From: an uncultured Chryseobacterium sp.
GTDB taxonomy: Bacteria; Bacteroidota; Bacteroidia; Flavobacteriales; Weeksellaceae
Direction: 5' to 3'
DNA: 64,000 nt
Assembly (NCBI GenBank): GCA_913778505.1
Contig: CAJYWD010000004.1
Location: 62,001-126,000, forward strand
Every line of letters starts with the position of its first letter. The stretch's first letter is position 1. Below are positions 1-8,081 of the stretch, piece after piece. Below the pieces are notes generated by a model. It was given only the letters and a program-made list of their open reading frames with translations. It made no database searches and was not told where the DNA came from. The position numbers and the translations under genes are program-made.

Positions 1-641
1 TTGTTCCGTGCACGGGAACCGGCTCTGTAACTCCACCATGAATACTGTCCCGGCTGGTCATTGAAATACCGGAAACTATCTGTCAGTTGGTTTTCTGTCA
101 TAAAATCCGTCATCCATTCGCGCTCCATGGGTAGAAATCCTGAAGTATTGGCCAAGCCGATCGGATTATGAATATCAATCGCCTGATGACAGATATTAAA
201 ATCGCCACTGATAATTAGATTCGGAATGGTTTTTCTCAGTTCTTTGATATACTGCAGAAAATCGAAACAAAACTGCATCTTGAAATCCAGCCTTTCTATG
301 TTGGATGCAGATGGCACGTACACTGAGATTACAGAAAATCCATCGAAATCTGCACGGATCACACGGCCTTCCAGATCATAAGACTCAATGCCACAGCCAT
401 ATTCCACGTGATTTGGTTTAATCTTTGAAGCAATGCCAACACCGCTGTATCCTTTCCGAGCCGCCGAATGCCAATAGCTGTGATAGCCCAATTTTTCGAA
501 ACTGTCGATGTCAATCTGATCGTTGCCGGCTTTACTTTCCTGGATGCAGATGACGTCCGGACTGGCTGCATCCAGCCAACCTAGAAAATCTTTGGTAAAG
601 GCAGCACGGATGCCGTTCACATTATAGCTGATAATTTTCAT
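1..641 (-). CDS. xth: Exodeoxyribonuclease III (partial, 3' end off the window)
   Basis: This is the N-terminal ~213 residues of an ExoIII/AP endonuclease of the endonuclease/exonuclease/phosphatase fold, which cuts abasic sites and degrades 3' ends during base excision repair. The ATG at 639-641 starts MKIISYNVNGIRAAF, the classic family start with the metal-binding Asn7. CIQESK gives the catalytic Glu35, and SGDFNICH near residue 150 carries the Asp/Asn pair of the active site. The YSWWSYRAG block close to the left edge matches the family substrate loop. The reading frame stays open to base 1, so about 40 C-terminal residues, including the usual final SDH motif, lie outside the window. The next gene (1141-647) stops only 5 bases before this start, so the two are probably cotranscribed. 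Confidence 0.95.
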   Translation of the reverse strand, partial: MKIISYNVNGIRAAFTKDFLGWLDAASPDVICIQESKAGNDQIDIDSFEKLGYHSYWHSAARKGYSGVGIASKIKPNHVEYGCGIESYDLEGRVIRADFDGFSVISVYVPSASNIERLDFKMQFCFDFLQYIKELRKTIPNLIISGDFNICHQAIDIHNPIGLANTSGFLPMEREWMTDFMTENQLTDSFRYFNDQPGQYSWWSYRAGSRARN

Positions 642-646
642 GAAGT

Positions 647-1141
647 TTACTTGAAGATGAGATATAGAATTAGAGTGGCTATGGCAGCTGCCAGGATGAT
701 CATTTTCCAGTTGGACTTCTCATGATCTACGTAGAGCTTGCTGCGCTCCTGCTGATAGGCAGCAGGATTTTCTGCAAAGCTCTTTTCGTAGGCGATGATC
801 TCCGGACTGTGACCCATCACTTTTCGTACAGTTTCCCATTCGGGATCTTTGGGAATAACAACTTTTTCCGGCTGGTTGCCTCTTTTTATTTTGACGGTAT
901 GTTTGCCATTCACCGTGTTGATAAAGACTTTCAGGTTCTGATCCGGTAGCCATTGATCCAGATTGATTTCGGCCTGTTTGCTTTCTATGGCATCTACCAG
1001 ATTTTTAGAATTGCGAAGATCCAGCGCGCAGGCATCATGCACCAGCTTGATGGCTTCTACTTTCTTCCCCTGTAAAATGAGTTGCTCCACATCTTTTCTG
1101 TTTAGTGCGCTTTCTTTAAGAAACTCGTCAATGTTCGTCAT
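647..1141 (-). CDS. Membrane-anchored protein with a ribosomal L7/L12 C-terminal-domain-like segment
   Basis: This 164-residue protein has no signal peptide. Residues ~20-50 (QLILQGKKVEAIKLVHDAC onward to KNLVDAIE) have the spacing of the L7/L12 C-terminal domain, in which a GKKxxAIKxxR helix is followed by a KxLVD helix. The middle is charged and contains a short KHTVKIKRG strand-like segment. Residues ~147-163 (MIILAAAIATLILYLIF) form one hydrophobic helix followed by Lys, typical of a C-terminal tail anchor. That implies a cytoplasmic domain tethered to the inner membrane. It lies 5 bp upstream of xth on the same strand. The L7/L12 likeness is my pattern reading and could be a small generic alpha-beta motif; I do not assign a function. 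Confidence 0.75.
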   Translation of the reverse strand: MTNIDEFLKESALNRKDVEQLILQGKKVEAIKLVHDACALDLRNSKNLVDAIESKQAEINLDQWLPDQNLKVFINTVNGKHTVKIKRGNQPEKVVIPKDPEWETVRKVMGHSPEIIAYEKSFAENPAAYQQERSKLYVDHEKSNWKMIILAAAIATLILYLIFK

Positions 1142-1271
1142 AATGTTTTATTTTTATGAATTGATTAATCAAATGAAAGCCCAATTTGCAAATGCCAGGT
1201 TCTGATTTTTCTACTTCTCAAAGGTCGGAAATTAGTTTGGAATGGTCAAAAGAAATCCAAAAACCCCGATG

Positions 1272-1375
1272 TAGCCCCGATGGTAGCGGCATCCTTTTTT
1301 GGGCGAGGCGGCGGAGCGAAGCGGAGCCGACCGAGCGCTAAAAAGATACAGCGGACAGCGGGTCCCAACGTGTTT
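1272..1375. repeat. GC-rich intergenic repeat island
   Basis: The 332-base gap between the L7/L12-like gene and porX holds a strongly GC-rich island in otherwise AT-rich DNA. It begins with TAGCCCCGATGGTAGCGGC, then a T-run, then GGCGAGGCGGCGGAGCGAAG, and ends near ACAGCGGACAGCGGGTCCC. I recall similar text as a repeated intergenic element in flavobacterial genomes, but cannot confirm that here. The open frame crossing it on the minus strand (1456-1232) has low-complexity, compositionally odd protein content and looks like a by-product. A second GC-rich island lies at 62142-62285. Confidence 0.6.
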
Positions 1376-1404
1376 TACAGACCAAACGTGTAGCTCCTGA
1401 ACAT

Positions 1405-1439
1405 AAAAAAGGCGGAAAAGGTAATCAATCTTTTCCGCC
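1405..1439 (-). terminator. Intrinsic terminator of porX
   Basis: Perfect 10-bp arms, GGCGGAAAAG (1411-1420) and CTTTTCCGCC (1430-1439), enclose a 9-base loop. Reading the minus strand they are followed by six T (1405-1410). It sits 35 bases past the porX stop. Confidence 0.9.
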
Positions 1440-1473
1440 CAATAAACCCAAATCAAATAAACTATGAAAAAAA

Positions 1474-3018
1474 CTATTTGGGCTCTAATATGCTGATCGG
1501 GATAATGACCTCTTCTAAGGAAATTCCCCCATGCTGATAGGTGTCTTTGTAGTAATTCACAAAGTGATTATAATTCTTCGGGTATGCCAGGAAGATATTA
1601 TTCTTCGCAAAGATATATTTTGAACTCAGGTTGCCTTTCGGGAGGAACAACTTGTCCGGGTTACTGATGGCCCAGACATCGCTGTCATCGTAAGTCAAGC
1701 TGCGTCCTGTTTTGTACCGGATGTTGGTAGACGTCTCTCTGTCTCCCACTACCTTGCTAGGTTTTTTAACATAAACTGTGCCGTGGTCTGTTGTGATCAC
1801 CAATTTGAAGCCATTTTCCGCAGCAGTTTTGATGATTTTGATCAACGAAGAGTTTTCGAACCAATTGTAAGTGAGCGAGCGAAAGGTTTTATCGTCCCTA
1901 ATCAATTGATTGACAATATTATTATCTGTTTTTGCATGAGACAATATATCAATGAAGTTATAGACAATCACCAATAGATCATTATTTTTATGCTGATTGA
2001 AGTCGTCCAAGATCTTCCGTTCAAAATCGGCGTTCAGGATTTTTAGGTACTTCATAGACTTTCCGGAGAGGCCGATGCGTTTCATCTGGTCTTCCAGGAA
2101 ATCTCTTTCGTACTCATTTTTATTACCTTCCTCATTATCATTGAACCAATACTGCGGAAATCTCTTTTCGATCTCCGATGGCATCAGACCTGCAAAAAAC
2201 GAATTCCGCGCATACTGCGTAGCTGTGGGCAAAATGCTGAAATAATAATCCTCGGAACTCTTGTTATAGAATCTAGTAAATAACGGCTCAATGACCTTCC
2301 ACTGGTCATAACGCAGGTTATCGATCATCAGCAGAAGCACTTTATCGTTCTCCAGCTCGGGCTTTACTTTTTCTTTGAAAAGTGTGTGGCTCATCATTGG
2401 CTTTTCATTGCTGTTCAGCCAGTCTTCATAGTTATTCTCTATGAATTTGGAGAATTGGATGTTGGCTTCTTCTTTCTGATTCTGCAGAAGATCAGCGAAT
2501 TCGCTGTCAAAAACCTTATCGAACTTCACTTCCCAGTTGAGAATCTTTTTATAATATTCCGCCCAATCCTGGAAAGTTCTGAGATAGGACAGCTCCATAC
2601 TCAGATTTCTGAATTCCTGCTGGTAATCCACAATGGTTTTCTGCTCTACGAGAGACTCACTCTGGAGATTTTTCTTCAGGGAAAGCAAAACCTGATTGGG
2701 ATTTACCGGCTTCAGAATATAATCCGCAATCTGCGACCCGATGGCTTGTTCCATAATATGCTCTTCCTCACTCTTGGTAACCATCACAATTTTAAGGGCA
2801 TTATCTTTTTCCTTAATCATCGGAATGGCTTCCAGGCCGGAAATTCCGGGCATATTCTCATCCAGCAGGGTTAATTCGAATTTCTCTTTTTCTATGATTT
2901 CAAGTGCTTCATTAACGTTATTCACGGGCGTGACTTTGTAACCTTTATTCTCCAAAAAGACAATATGAGGTTTAAGTAAATCCACTTCATCATCTATCCA
3001 TAAAATTTTTCCTGACAT
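1474..3018 (-). CDS. porX: T9SS response regulator with PglZ domain, PorX
   Basis: The 514-residue product combines an N-terminal receiver domain (~1-125) with a C-terminal PglZ/alkaline-phosphatase-like domain (~200-514), the diagnostic architecture of PorX. Receiver residues are visible: acidic pair Asp9/Asp10, phospho-acceptor Asp53 in LLDENMPG, Thr81 in VMVTKS and Lys103 in ILKPVNP. The PglZ part shows LLLMIDNLRYDQW and LVITTDHGT, which carry its metal ligands. In Porphyromonas and Flavobacterium, PorX with the sensor kinase PorY and a sigma factor controls type IX secretion, and its PglZ domain has nucleotide-linked phosphodiesterase activity. It is monocistronic here, bounded by terminators on both sides. 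CAAAATTA at 3048-3055 reads TAATTTTG on the minus strand and is a plausible -7 box. PorY is not in the window. Confidence 0.96.
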   Translation of the reverse strand: MSGKILWIDDEVDLLKPHIVFLENKGYKVTPVNNVNEALEIIEKEKFELTLLDENMPGISGLEAIPMIKEKDNALKIVMVTKSEEEHIMEQAIGSQIADYILKPVNPNQVLLSLKKNLQSESLVEQKTIVDYQQEFRNLSMELSYLRTFQDWAEYYKKILNWEVKFDKVFDSEFADLLQNQKEEANIQFSKFIENNYEDWLNSNEKPMMSHTLFKEKVKPELENDKVLLLMIDNLRYDQWKVIEPLFTRFYNKSSEDYYFSILPTATQYARNSFFAGLMPSEIEKRFPQYWFNDNEEGNKNEYERDFLEDQMKRIGLSGKSMKYLKILNADFERKILDDFNQHKNNDLLVIVYNFIDILSHAKTDNNIVNQLIRDDKTFRSLTYNWFENSSLIKIIKTAAENGFKLVITTDHGTVYVKKPSKVVGDRETSTNIRYKTGRSLTYDDSDVWAISNPDKLFLPKGNLSSKYIFAKNNIFLAYPKNYNHFVNYYKDTYQHGGISLEEVIIPISILEPK

Positions 3019-3120
3019 ATATATTTCTATGTTTAATTAGTCTCTATCAAAATTATGACCAAATTATTGACAGTCTGATGAAATAACAAAAATTTCTAGT
3101 TAAATATTAGTTAATTCAAA

Positions 3121-3146
3121 CAAAAAACTTTGCCAATTCGGCAAAG
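3121..3146 (-). terminator. Intrinsic terminator after RNase E/G
   Basis: On the minus strand CTTTGCC, a 5-base loop and GGCAAAG (7-bp arms, 3128-3134 and 3140-3146) are followed by six T. It lies 11 bases past the stop of the RNase E/G gene. Confidence 0.9.
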
Positions 3147-3156
3147 CTTAAAATTT

Positions 3157-4713
3157 TTAATTCGAATAACTCATCAGCTCTTTTTTACTGGAGTTATAAA
3201 GGTGGAATTCCAGCATTTTGAAGGAATCCCTCGGGATCACTGTGACCCATTTTTTGTATTTCAAAAACCACTTGTTTTGGATGCTGGCCAGTCCTTTGGT
3301 AAGATAAGCTTCCACAAAGGGATGCACATGCAGGAATAATTTTCCCTTCTCACTCTGCATAATGGTCCGGATGGAATCTTCCATTTTTTCGACAATCACG
3401 ATGGGAGCCAGAATTTCGCCGTCTTTATTCGGGTTTTCCTCAGAAGTTTCGATGTGCTTTTCAGGACGCACGCGCTGCCTGGTCATTTGGATAAGCCCAA
3501 ATTTGGAAGGCGGCAGGATTTTATGCCTTGCCTTGTCGCGCTTCATCTCTTCACGGAAGTGTTCGTAGAGTTCTTTGCGGTGCTCCGGATCTATCATATC
3601 AATGAAATCTACCACGATGATACCTCCCATGTCGCGCAGCCTCAGCTGTCTTGCAATCTCAGTTGCCGCCATTTTATTGACGTGCAGACCGTGGGTCTTG
3701 TTGGTATTGGCAGAAGAGATATTGTTTCCTGAGTTAACGTCTACCACATGAAGCGCCTCCGTATGCTCTATCACCAGATATGCACCTTTGGAAGCCGGAA
3801 TGTTCACATGCTTACCGAAGCTCTGCTTAAGTTGCTTTTCTACATTATAATATTCCAGCAGGGGAATGTGAGAGTCGTAAAACTGAACGATATTCTTTCG
3901 TTCCGGCGCAATAACCTCGATGTAAGCCTTCATATCTTCCACCATTTTTTCATCGTCGCAGATGATGCTGACAAAATCCTGGTTAAAGTTATCTCTTAAG
4001 ATGGATGATGCTTTGTCTTCCTCGCTCAGAACCTTGCTCGGCACTTTATTCTTCTGGATATTCTTAAAGGTCGATTCCCATTTTTTGATGAGCTGATTCA
4101 TATCGTTATGCAGCTCAGCCACCTTCTTGCCTTCTGCCACGGTTCTGATGATGACCCCAAAACCTTCCGGGCGGATGCTTTCTATCAGTGTCTTCAGCCG
4201 CGTTCGCTCTTCGGCGCTCGCCACTTTTTTGGAAACTGAGATTTTATTATCGAAGGGAATCAGAACCAGAAAACGGCCTGTAAGGGAAATCTGAGTAGAG
4301 ATTCTGGGACCTTTTGTAGAGATGGGCTCTTTGGTAATCTGAAGCAGCACCAGATCTCCTGCCGTAAGCACTTTGTCCACCGTTCCCATCTTATTGATGT
4401 CATTGACTTTCTCAAAATTCTTGAGACTCGGCGACTGTTGTTTTTTGGAAATCGTATTTTTCAGAAATTTCTGATAAGACAGAAACTGGGGCCCGAGATC
4501 CTGATAATGCAAAAAAGCATCCTTATCTGTACCAATGTTCACAAAAGCGGCATTGAGATTAGGTGCCAATTTTTTGATTTTTCCGAGGAACAGGTCACCG
4601 ACCACAAAGTCTGTTTTGGTCTCCTGCTCGTGAAGTTCGAAAAGACGGCCATCTTCCAATAAAGCGATTTTTGAAGCCTCTCCATCATTGGAAATAATCA
4701 GTTCTTTCTTCAT
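3157..4713 (-). CDS. rng: Ribonuclease E/G family protein
   Basis: This 518-residue endoribonuclease acts in rRNA maturation and mRNA turnover. The start is the ATG at 4711-4713 (MKKELIISNDGEASKIALLE), which matches the family start; a longer open frame to 4782 runs through the upstream terminator and is not used. An S1-like RNA-binding region covers ~38-130 (GDLFLGKIKKLAPNLNAAFV). The catalytic core has the two magnesium aspartates, Asp325 in VVDVNSG and Asp369 in VVDFIDM. The C-terminal part after RQRVRPEKH lacks a CPxC zinc-link motif, so any dimerisation should differ from E. coli RNase E/G. It follows HU and a tiny basic protein on the same strand, but a terminator lies between. Assignment to Rng rather than Rne is by size. 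Confidence 0.95.
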   Translation of the reverse strand: MKKELIISNDGEASKIALLEDGRLFELHEQETKTDFVVGDLFLGKIKKLAPNLNAAFVNIGTDKDAFLHYQDLGPQFLSYQKFLKNTISKKQQSPSLKNFEKVNDINKMGTVDKVLTAGDLVLLQITKEPISTKGPRISTQISLTGRFLVLIPFDNKISVSKKVASAEERTRLKTLIESIRPEGFGVIIRTVAEGKKVAELHNDMNQLIKKWESTFKNIQKNKVPSKVLSEEDKASSILRDNFNQDFVSIICDDEKMVEDMKAYIEVIAPERKNIVQFYDSHIPLLEYYNVEKQLKQSFGKHVNIPASKGAYLVIEHTEALHVVDVNSGNNISSANTNKTHGLHVNKMAATEIARQLRLRDMGGIIVVDFIDMIDPEHRKELYEHFREEMKRDKARHKILPPSKFGLIQMTRQRVRPEKHIETSEENPNKDGEILAPIVIVEKMEDSIRTIMQSEKGKLFLHVHPFVEAYLTKGLASIQNKWFLKYKKWVTVIPRDSFKMLEFHLYNSSKKELMSYSN

Positions 4714-4755
4714 AACTTCATTAAAGGTTTTATTAAAATTAGGTTGTAAATATAA

Positions 4756-4789
4756 ACAAAAATATAGCTGGCAAAGTGCCAACTATATT
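4756..4789 (-). terminator. Intrinsic terminator between the 30-residue basic gene and RNase E/G
   Basis: AATATAG-x-TGGCA and TGCCA-x-CTATATT form a 13-bp stem with one mismatch and a 3-base loop (4761-4789). On the minus strand it is followed by five T. It separates the HU-side transcript from rng. Confidence 0.8.
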
Positions 4790-4818
4790 TGATATGTTTA
4801 AGACTCAAAAAGGCAAGA

Positions 4819-4911
4819 TTATTTTTTCTTTTTGTGTCTGTTTGCTCTTCTTCTTTTCTTTCTTTTGTGAGTTGCTACCTTGTGTCTTTTTCTTTTCTTT
4901 CCGCTTGGCAT
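4819..4911 (-). CDS. 30-residue Lys/Arg-rich basic protein
   Basis: ATG at 4909-4911 opens a 30-codon frame ending in TAA at 4819-4821. The product begins MPSGKKRKRHKVATHKRKK and ends RANRHKKKK, and is over half Lys, Arg or His. That composition and size are those of an RNA- or ribosome-binding tail. I recall this sequence type as a conserved tiny gene of Bacteroidota, and the order HU, basic peptide, RNase E/G as a recurring one. A Bacteroidota-specific ribosomal protein (bL38) has been described from Flavobacterium johnsoniae; whether this is that protein I cannot verify. It lies 37 bases downstream of HU on the same strand and ends before a terminator, so it probably shares the HU transcript. 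Confidence 0.85.
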   Translation of the reverse strand: MPSGKKRKRHKVATHKRKKRRRANRHKKKK

Positions 4912-4948
4912 AATTTATATTTTTTTATACTGTTAATATTCAAATTAA

Positions 4949-5239
4949 TTATTTTACTGCAACTTTGGTCTTCACTTTCTCCACAAAAGTTTTTGATGGT
5001 TTGAAAGCAGGGATGTTATGAGCAGGGATTTCGATCGCTGTGTTTTTAGAGATGTTTCTACCCGTCTTAGCTGCTCTGGTCTTGATGATGAAAGAACCGA
5101 ATCCTCTTAGGTAAACGTTATCTCCGTTATACATAGAGGTTCTGATTTCCTGCATAAAAGCTTCGATAACTTTCTGTGTATCATTCTTTTCTACTCCCAG
5201 CTTGTTCGAGATGGTATTTACCAATTCTGCCTTTGTCAT
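4949..5239 (-). CDS. HU family DNA-binding protein
   Basis: At 96 residues this has the family length. It starts MTKAELVNTISNKLG and carries the HU signature GDNVYLRGFGSFIIKTRAAK, with the arm sequence TGRNISKNTAIEIPAHNIPAFKPSK. HU dimers bend and compact DNA without strong sequence specificity. In this phylum there are several HU/IHF paralogues, so I give no symbol. A good promoter lies just upstream, and the next gene on the strand is the 30-residue basic protein. mutY diverges 47 bases away. Confidence 0.96.
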   Translation of the reverse strand: MTKAELVNTISNKLGVEKNDTQKVIEAFMQEIRTSMYNGDNVYLRGFGSFIIKTRAAKTGRNISKNTAIEIPAHNIPAFKPSKTFVEKVKTKVAVK

Positions 5240-5268
5240 TTTCTAAATTTCTTTATATTTTTGGTGTG

Positions 5269-5301
5269 CAAATATAAAACTTATTTTTGAAAACAAACAA
5301 A
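5269..5301 (-). promoter_or_regulatory. Bacteroidota-type promoter of the HU gene
   Basis: Reading the minus strand, TATATTTG (5276-5269) is a perfect TAnnTTTG -7 box. TTTG at 5301-5298 (21-base spacing) or 5297-5294 (17-base spacing) serves as -33 element. The start codon follows about 30 bases downstream. Confidence 0.75.
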
Positions 5302-6315
5302 CAAAATGCTGATTTTCTTCACATTGGAAAAAAGCTTACGAAGTGGTACGATGCCAATGCCAGACAACTTCCCTGGAGGGAAAACCAGCATCCTTATTAT
5401 ATATGGATTTCGGAAATCGTATTGCAACAGACGCAGGTAAAACAGGGACTCGGTCATTATCTTCGTTTTATGGAGCGATTTCCTGACGTGGAAGAACTTC
5501 ACAAAGCCCCGGAAGATGAAGTTTTACTTTACTGGAAAGGTCTGGGCTATTATTCAAGAGCGATCAATCTTCACAAGGCAGCCCATCAGATCATGGAAGA
5601 ATTTGGAGGAAAATTCCCTGATCATTATAATGAAATCCTGAAACTGAAAGGTGTTGGAAAATATACAGCAGCGGCTATTGCCAGTATCTGTTTTGATGAG
5701 AAAATTCCTGCCGTTGACGGCAATTTTTACCGTGTTCTTTCCAGGATTTTTGCGGATGATTTTGATGTTTCCAATTCCAGGGCATTCCATTATTTCTCCG
5801 AACTGGCGCTGCGGATGATGCCGGAAGAAAAACCGGGCGAATTTAATCAGGCCATTATGGACATCGGTTCGGAAATATGCAGACCAAAAAATCCGCTTTG
5901 CATGTTCTGTCCGGTGAATGAAGACTGCTTGGCGTTCCAAACCGGAAGGACTTCGGAATTTCCTGTAAAAACAAAAAAGGTTAAAGTCTCGGATTTGAGT
6001 CTTAACTATTTCTTTATCAAACATCAGAATCGATTCTTGATAAAACAACGGGGAAATGATTTCATCTGGAAAAAGTTATACGAATTCCCAACGTCAATTC
6101 CAGAAAACTGGGAAGATTCTATCATCAATTCAAAAATTATCAATCATAAACTGACCCATAAAAATCTATCTATTGAAATCAATAAAGTAAGTATTGAATC
6201 TCAAAAAGATTTTGAACAATTTGCAAAGAATAACGAATTTCTAATCGTAACCAAAGACGAAGCGCACGAAAAGGCTTTTCCTAAACCGCTGCAGACGTTT
6301 TATGAATCGATTTGA
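5287..6315 (+). CDS. mutY: A/G-specific adenine glycosylase
   Basis: MutY removes adenine mispaired with 8-oxoguanine. The 342-residue product has the HhH-GPD core (WISEIVLQQTQV with the catalytic Glu, LKGVGKYTAAAIASICF hairpin, then PAVDGNFYRVLSR with the catalytic Asp). The [4Fe-4S] loop C-x6-C-x2-C-x5-C lies near residues 198-214. The C-terminal NUDIX-like domain that reads 8-oxoG covers ~235-342. No ATG fits: the only in-frame initiator is TTG at 5287, inside the HU promoter region. The ATG at 5306 is out of frame. It ends 10 bases from the convergent TPR regulator. Confidence 0.95.
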   Translation: MKTNKQNADFLHIGKKLTKWYDANARQLPWRENQHPYYIWISEIVLQQTQVKQGLGHYLRFMERFPDVEELHKAPEDEVLLYWKGLGYYSRAINLHKAAHQIMEEFGGKFPDHYNEILKLKGVGKYTAAAIASICFDEKIPAVDGNFYRVLSRIFADDFDVSNSRAFHYFSELALRMMPEEKPGEFNQAIMDIGSEICRPKNPLCMFCPVNEDCLAFQTGRTSEFPVKTKKVKVSDLSLNYFFIKHQNRFLIKQRGNDFIWKKLYEFPTSIPENWEDSIINSKIINHKLTHKNLSIEINKVSIESQKDFEQFAKNNEFLIVTKDEAHEKAFPKPLQTFYESI

Positions 6316-6325
6316 TCCGAATCCA

Positions 6326-7876
6326 TTAAAACTGAATGAGAAAATTGGTAATGCTCTGAGATTCTTCCAAACCGAGCTTTTTCCTCAGCCTGGACCTCGC
6401 AACCACGATACTGTGAGGACTTTGCTGAGTGATAGCAGAAATCTCTTTAGAAGAAAGATTCTGCCTTAGAAACACGCAAAGACGAAGCTCATTTTTGGTA
6501 AGGGATGGATATTTATCCAGTAATTTTTTATAAAAATCCTCGTCGGTTTCTATGAACAATTTATCAAACTCGGATTTATTAAGTGCCTGCGAGCCTTTTT
6601 TGAAATCCATGATGATTCGTGAAATCATCTTTCGGTCATCTTCATATTTCGGATCCATTTCCTTCAGTTCCTTTTGAGTGGTCTGGAAGATCTCGGAAGC
6701 CTGCATCATCTTGACGGCATTATTGGCCAATTCTTTATTTTTCTCATCAAGTTTTTTGGCAAGCAGCTTATTTTCTGCCGCTTTTTTCTCGGATTTACTC
6801 TTCTGCAATTTGAACATCAGAAAAATAATTACCGAAAACAATAATAGCAACACAATTCCAAAAATGAAATAGCGCTCCCTTTTTTTCTGCTGCTGAAGAA
6901 GTTCTTTCTGCTTATTTTTTTCTTCAAATTCTGACTCCAGCCTGGAAACCTTCTTCGAATTTTCCTTGTTGATGGTTACTTCCGACAAAGACTTTGCGAT
7001 ATGAAGATAATACAATGCGCTTTTATAATCTTTTTGATTTTCAAAATAGGAAACCAGCTTTTCCGAGGAAGATAATTTGATATCGGAAAAATCGCTTCTG
7101 TTAGCAATATTGAAGGCATTGGAAAGATAATAATAGGAGGAATCCTTGCGGGAAGGCTGGGAAAGATAGACATTTCCAATATCTGTATAGAGACTTGCCA
7201 GGTCATAATCTGATTTGATTCTCCTGGCGAGACCAATGCCTTTCGACAGGTTGGAAACCGCCAGATCCGGCTCCTTTAATTTGACATTAACGTCCGCAAT
7301 GTTTTCGTAAGCGATTATGATATTCAGTGTGTCTTTCGATTTTTGATTTCGTTTCAGAAATTCCTTCAGCATTTCCAGCGCTCTTGCGTAATTTCCATAC
7401 TGCTTTTCCAAGACTGCAAGATTGTTATAGATAAGTGAACCCTCCAGGTTCTGACCGCTTTTATTAGATTCAAATTTCTTTAGCGCCTTCTCCCAAAAGT
7501 CACGGGCTTTTTTATAATTGCCCATCGCATAATAGCAACCTCCGATATTATTGAGAATACTGAAAGAACGGTCAGATTCTTTCTCGCTCTTGATTTCCAG
7601 AGCTTTATAGAAGTAGCTGAGCGCAAGATAATAAGATTCTTGGTCTTTGTAGCAATTACCAGCCGTCACATAAAGTTCTATCTTGGTCGAATCTGCTATT
7701 TCTTTTTCAAACCGCAGCGCCTCCTGGATATAACTCATCGATTTGACACGGTTATTATTATTTTTACGAATCAAATTGACAAGTCCCTGAACATATACAT
7801 CCGTATTTTTATTTCCTTTCTGCGCAAAAGAAGAAATACCAATAAATATCAATAAAAAGGTGATTATAATCCTCAT
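6326..7876 (-). CDS. TPR-repeat transmembrane regulator with C-terminal HTH
   Basis: The 516-residue protein has a signal peptide (1-18, ending ISSFAQ), a TPR array at ~25-300 (several YxxALxY/F repeats), a transmembrane helix at ~332-353, a charged coiled coil to ~420, and a C-terminal LuxR-like helix-turn-helix at ~450-516 (LTKNELRLCVFLRQNLSSKE, then VARSRLRKKLGL). This is a common Bacteroidota layout in which a periplasmic TPR sensor is joined directly to a cytoplasmic DNA-binding domain without receiver or kinase. Ligand and targets are not known. It lies 205 bases from the divergent T9SS cargo gene at 8082, which could be a target. It ends 10 bases from convergent mutY. Confidence 0.88.
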   Translation of the reverse strand: MRIIITFLLIFIGISSFAQKGNKNTDVYVQGLVNLIRKNNNNRVKSMSYIQEALRFEKEIADSTKIELYVTAGNCYKDQESYYLALSYFYKALEIKSEKESDRSFSILNNIGGCYYAMGNYKKARDFWEKALKKFESNKSGQNLEGSLIYNNLAVLEKQYGNYARALEMLKEFLKRNQKSKDTLNIIIAYENIADVNVKLKEPDLAVSNLSKGIGLARRIKSDYDLASLYTDIGNVYLSQPSRKDSSYYYLSNAFNIANRSDFSDIKLSSSEKLVSYFENQKDYKSALYYLHIAKSLSEVTINKENSKKVSRLESEFEEKNKQKELLQQQKKRERYFIFGIVLLLLFSVIIFLMFKLQKSKSEKKAAENKLLAKKLDEKNKELANNAVKMMQASEIFQTTQKELKEMDPKYEDDRKMISRIIMDFKKGSQALNKSEFDKLFIETDEDFYKKLLDKYPSLTKNELRLCVFLRQNLSSKEISAITQQSPHSIVVARSRLRKKLGLEESQSITNFLIQF

Positions 7877-8081
7877 TCTCTCAACTGTTGATCAAAATTA
7901 GTATTATTTTTTTAAAAATTTAAAACAATTTTCAACCTATTGATTATCTGTATTTTACCTTTTTTGTATATAAAATGTTACCTTAAAAATATGCGAGTGG
8001 TTATAATGTTACCGCCTGAAAAATTGAATATTTAACATCAATATGTAACATTGCATCAATTAATCATAAAAAATTAAATAA

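Noticed and set aside
1232-1456. 74-codon frame on the minus strand over the GC-rich island
   Set aside because: It crosses the repeat and the porX terminator and has no protein-like composition.
5306-5360. Possible frameshift at the start of mutY, because of an out-of-frame ATG at 5306
   Set aside because: The TTG frame gives family-like residues (KKLTKWYDANARQLPWR) from the start, so no shift is needed.
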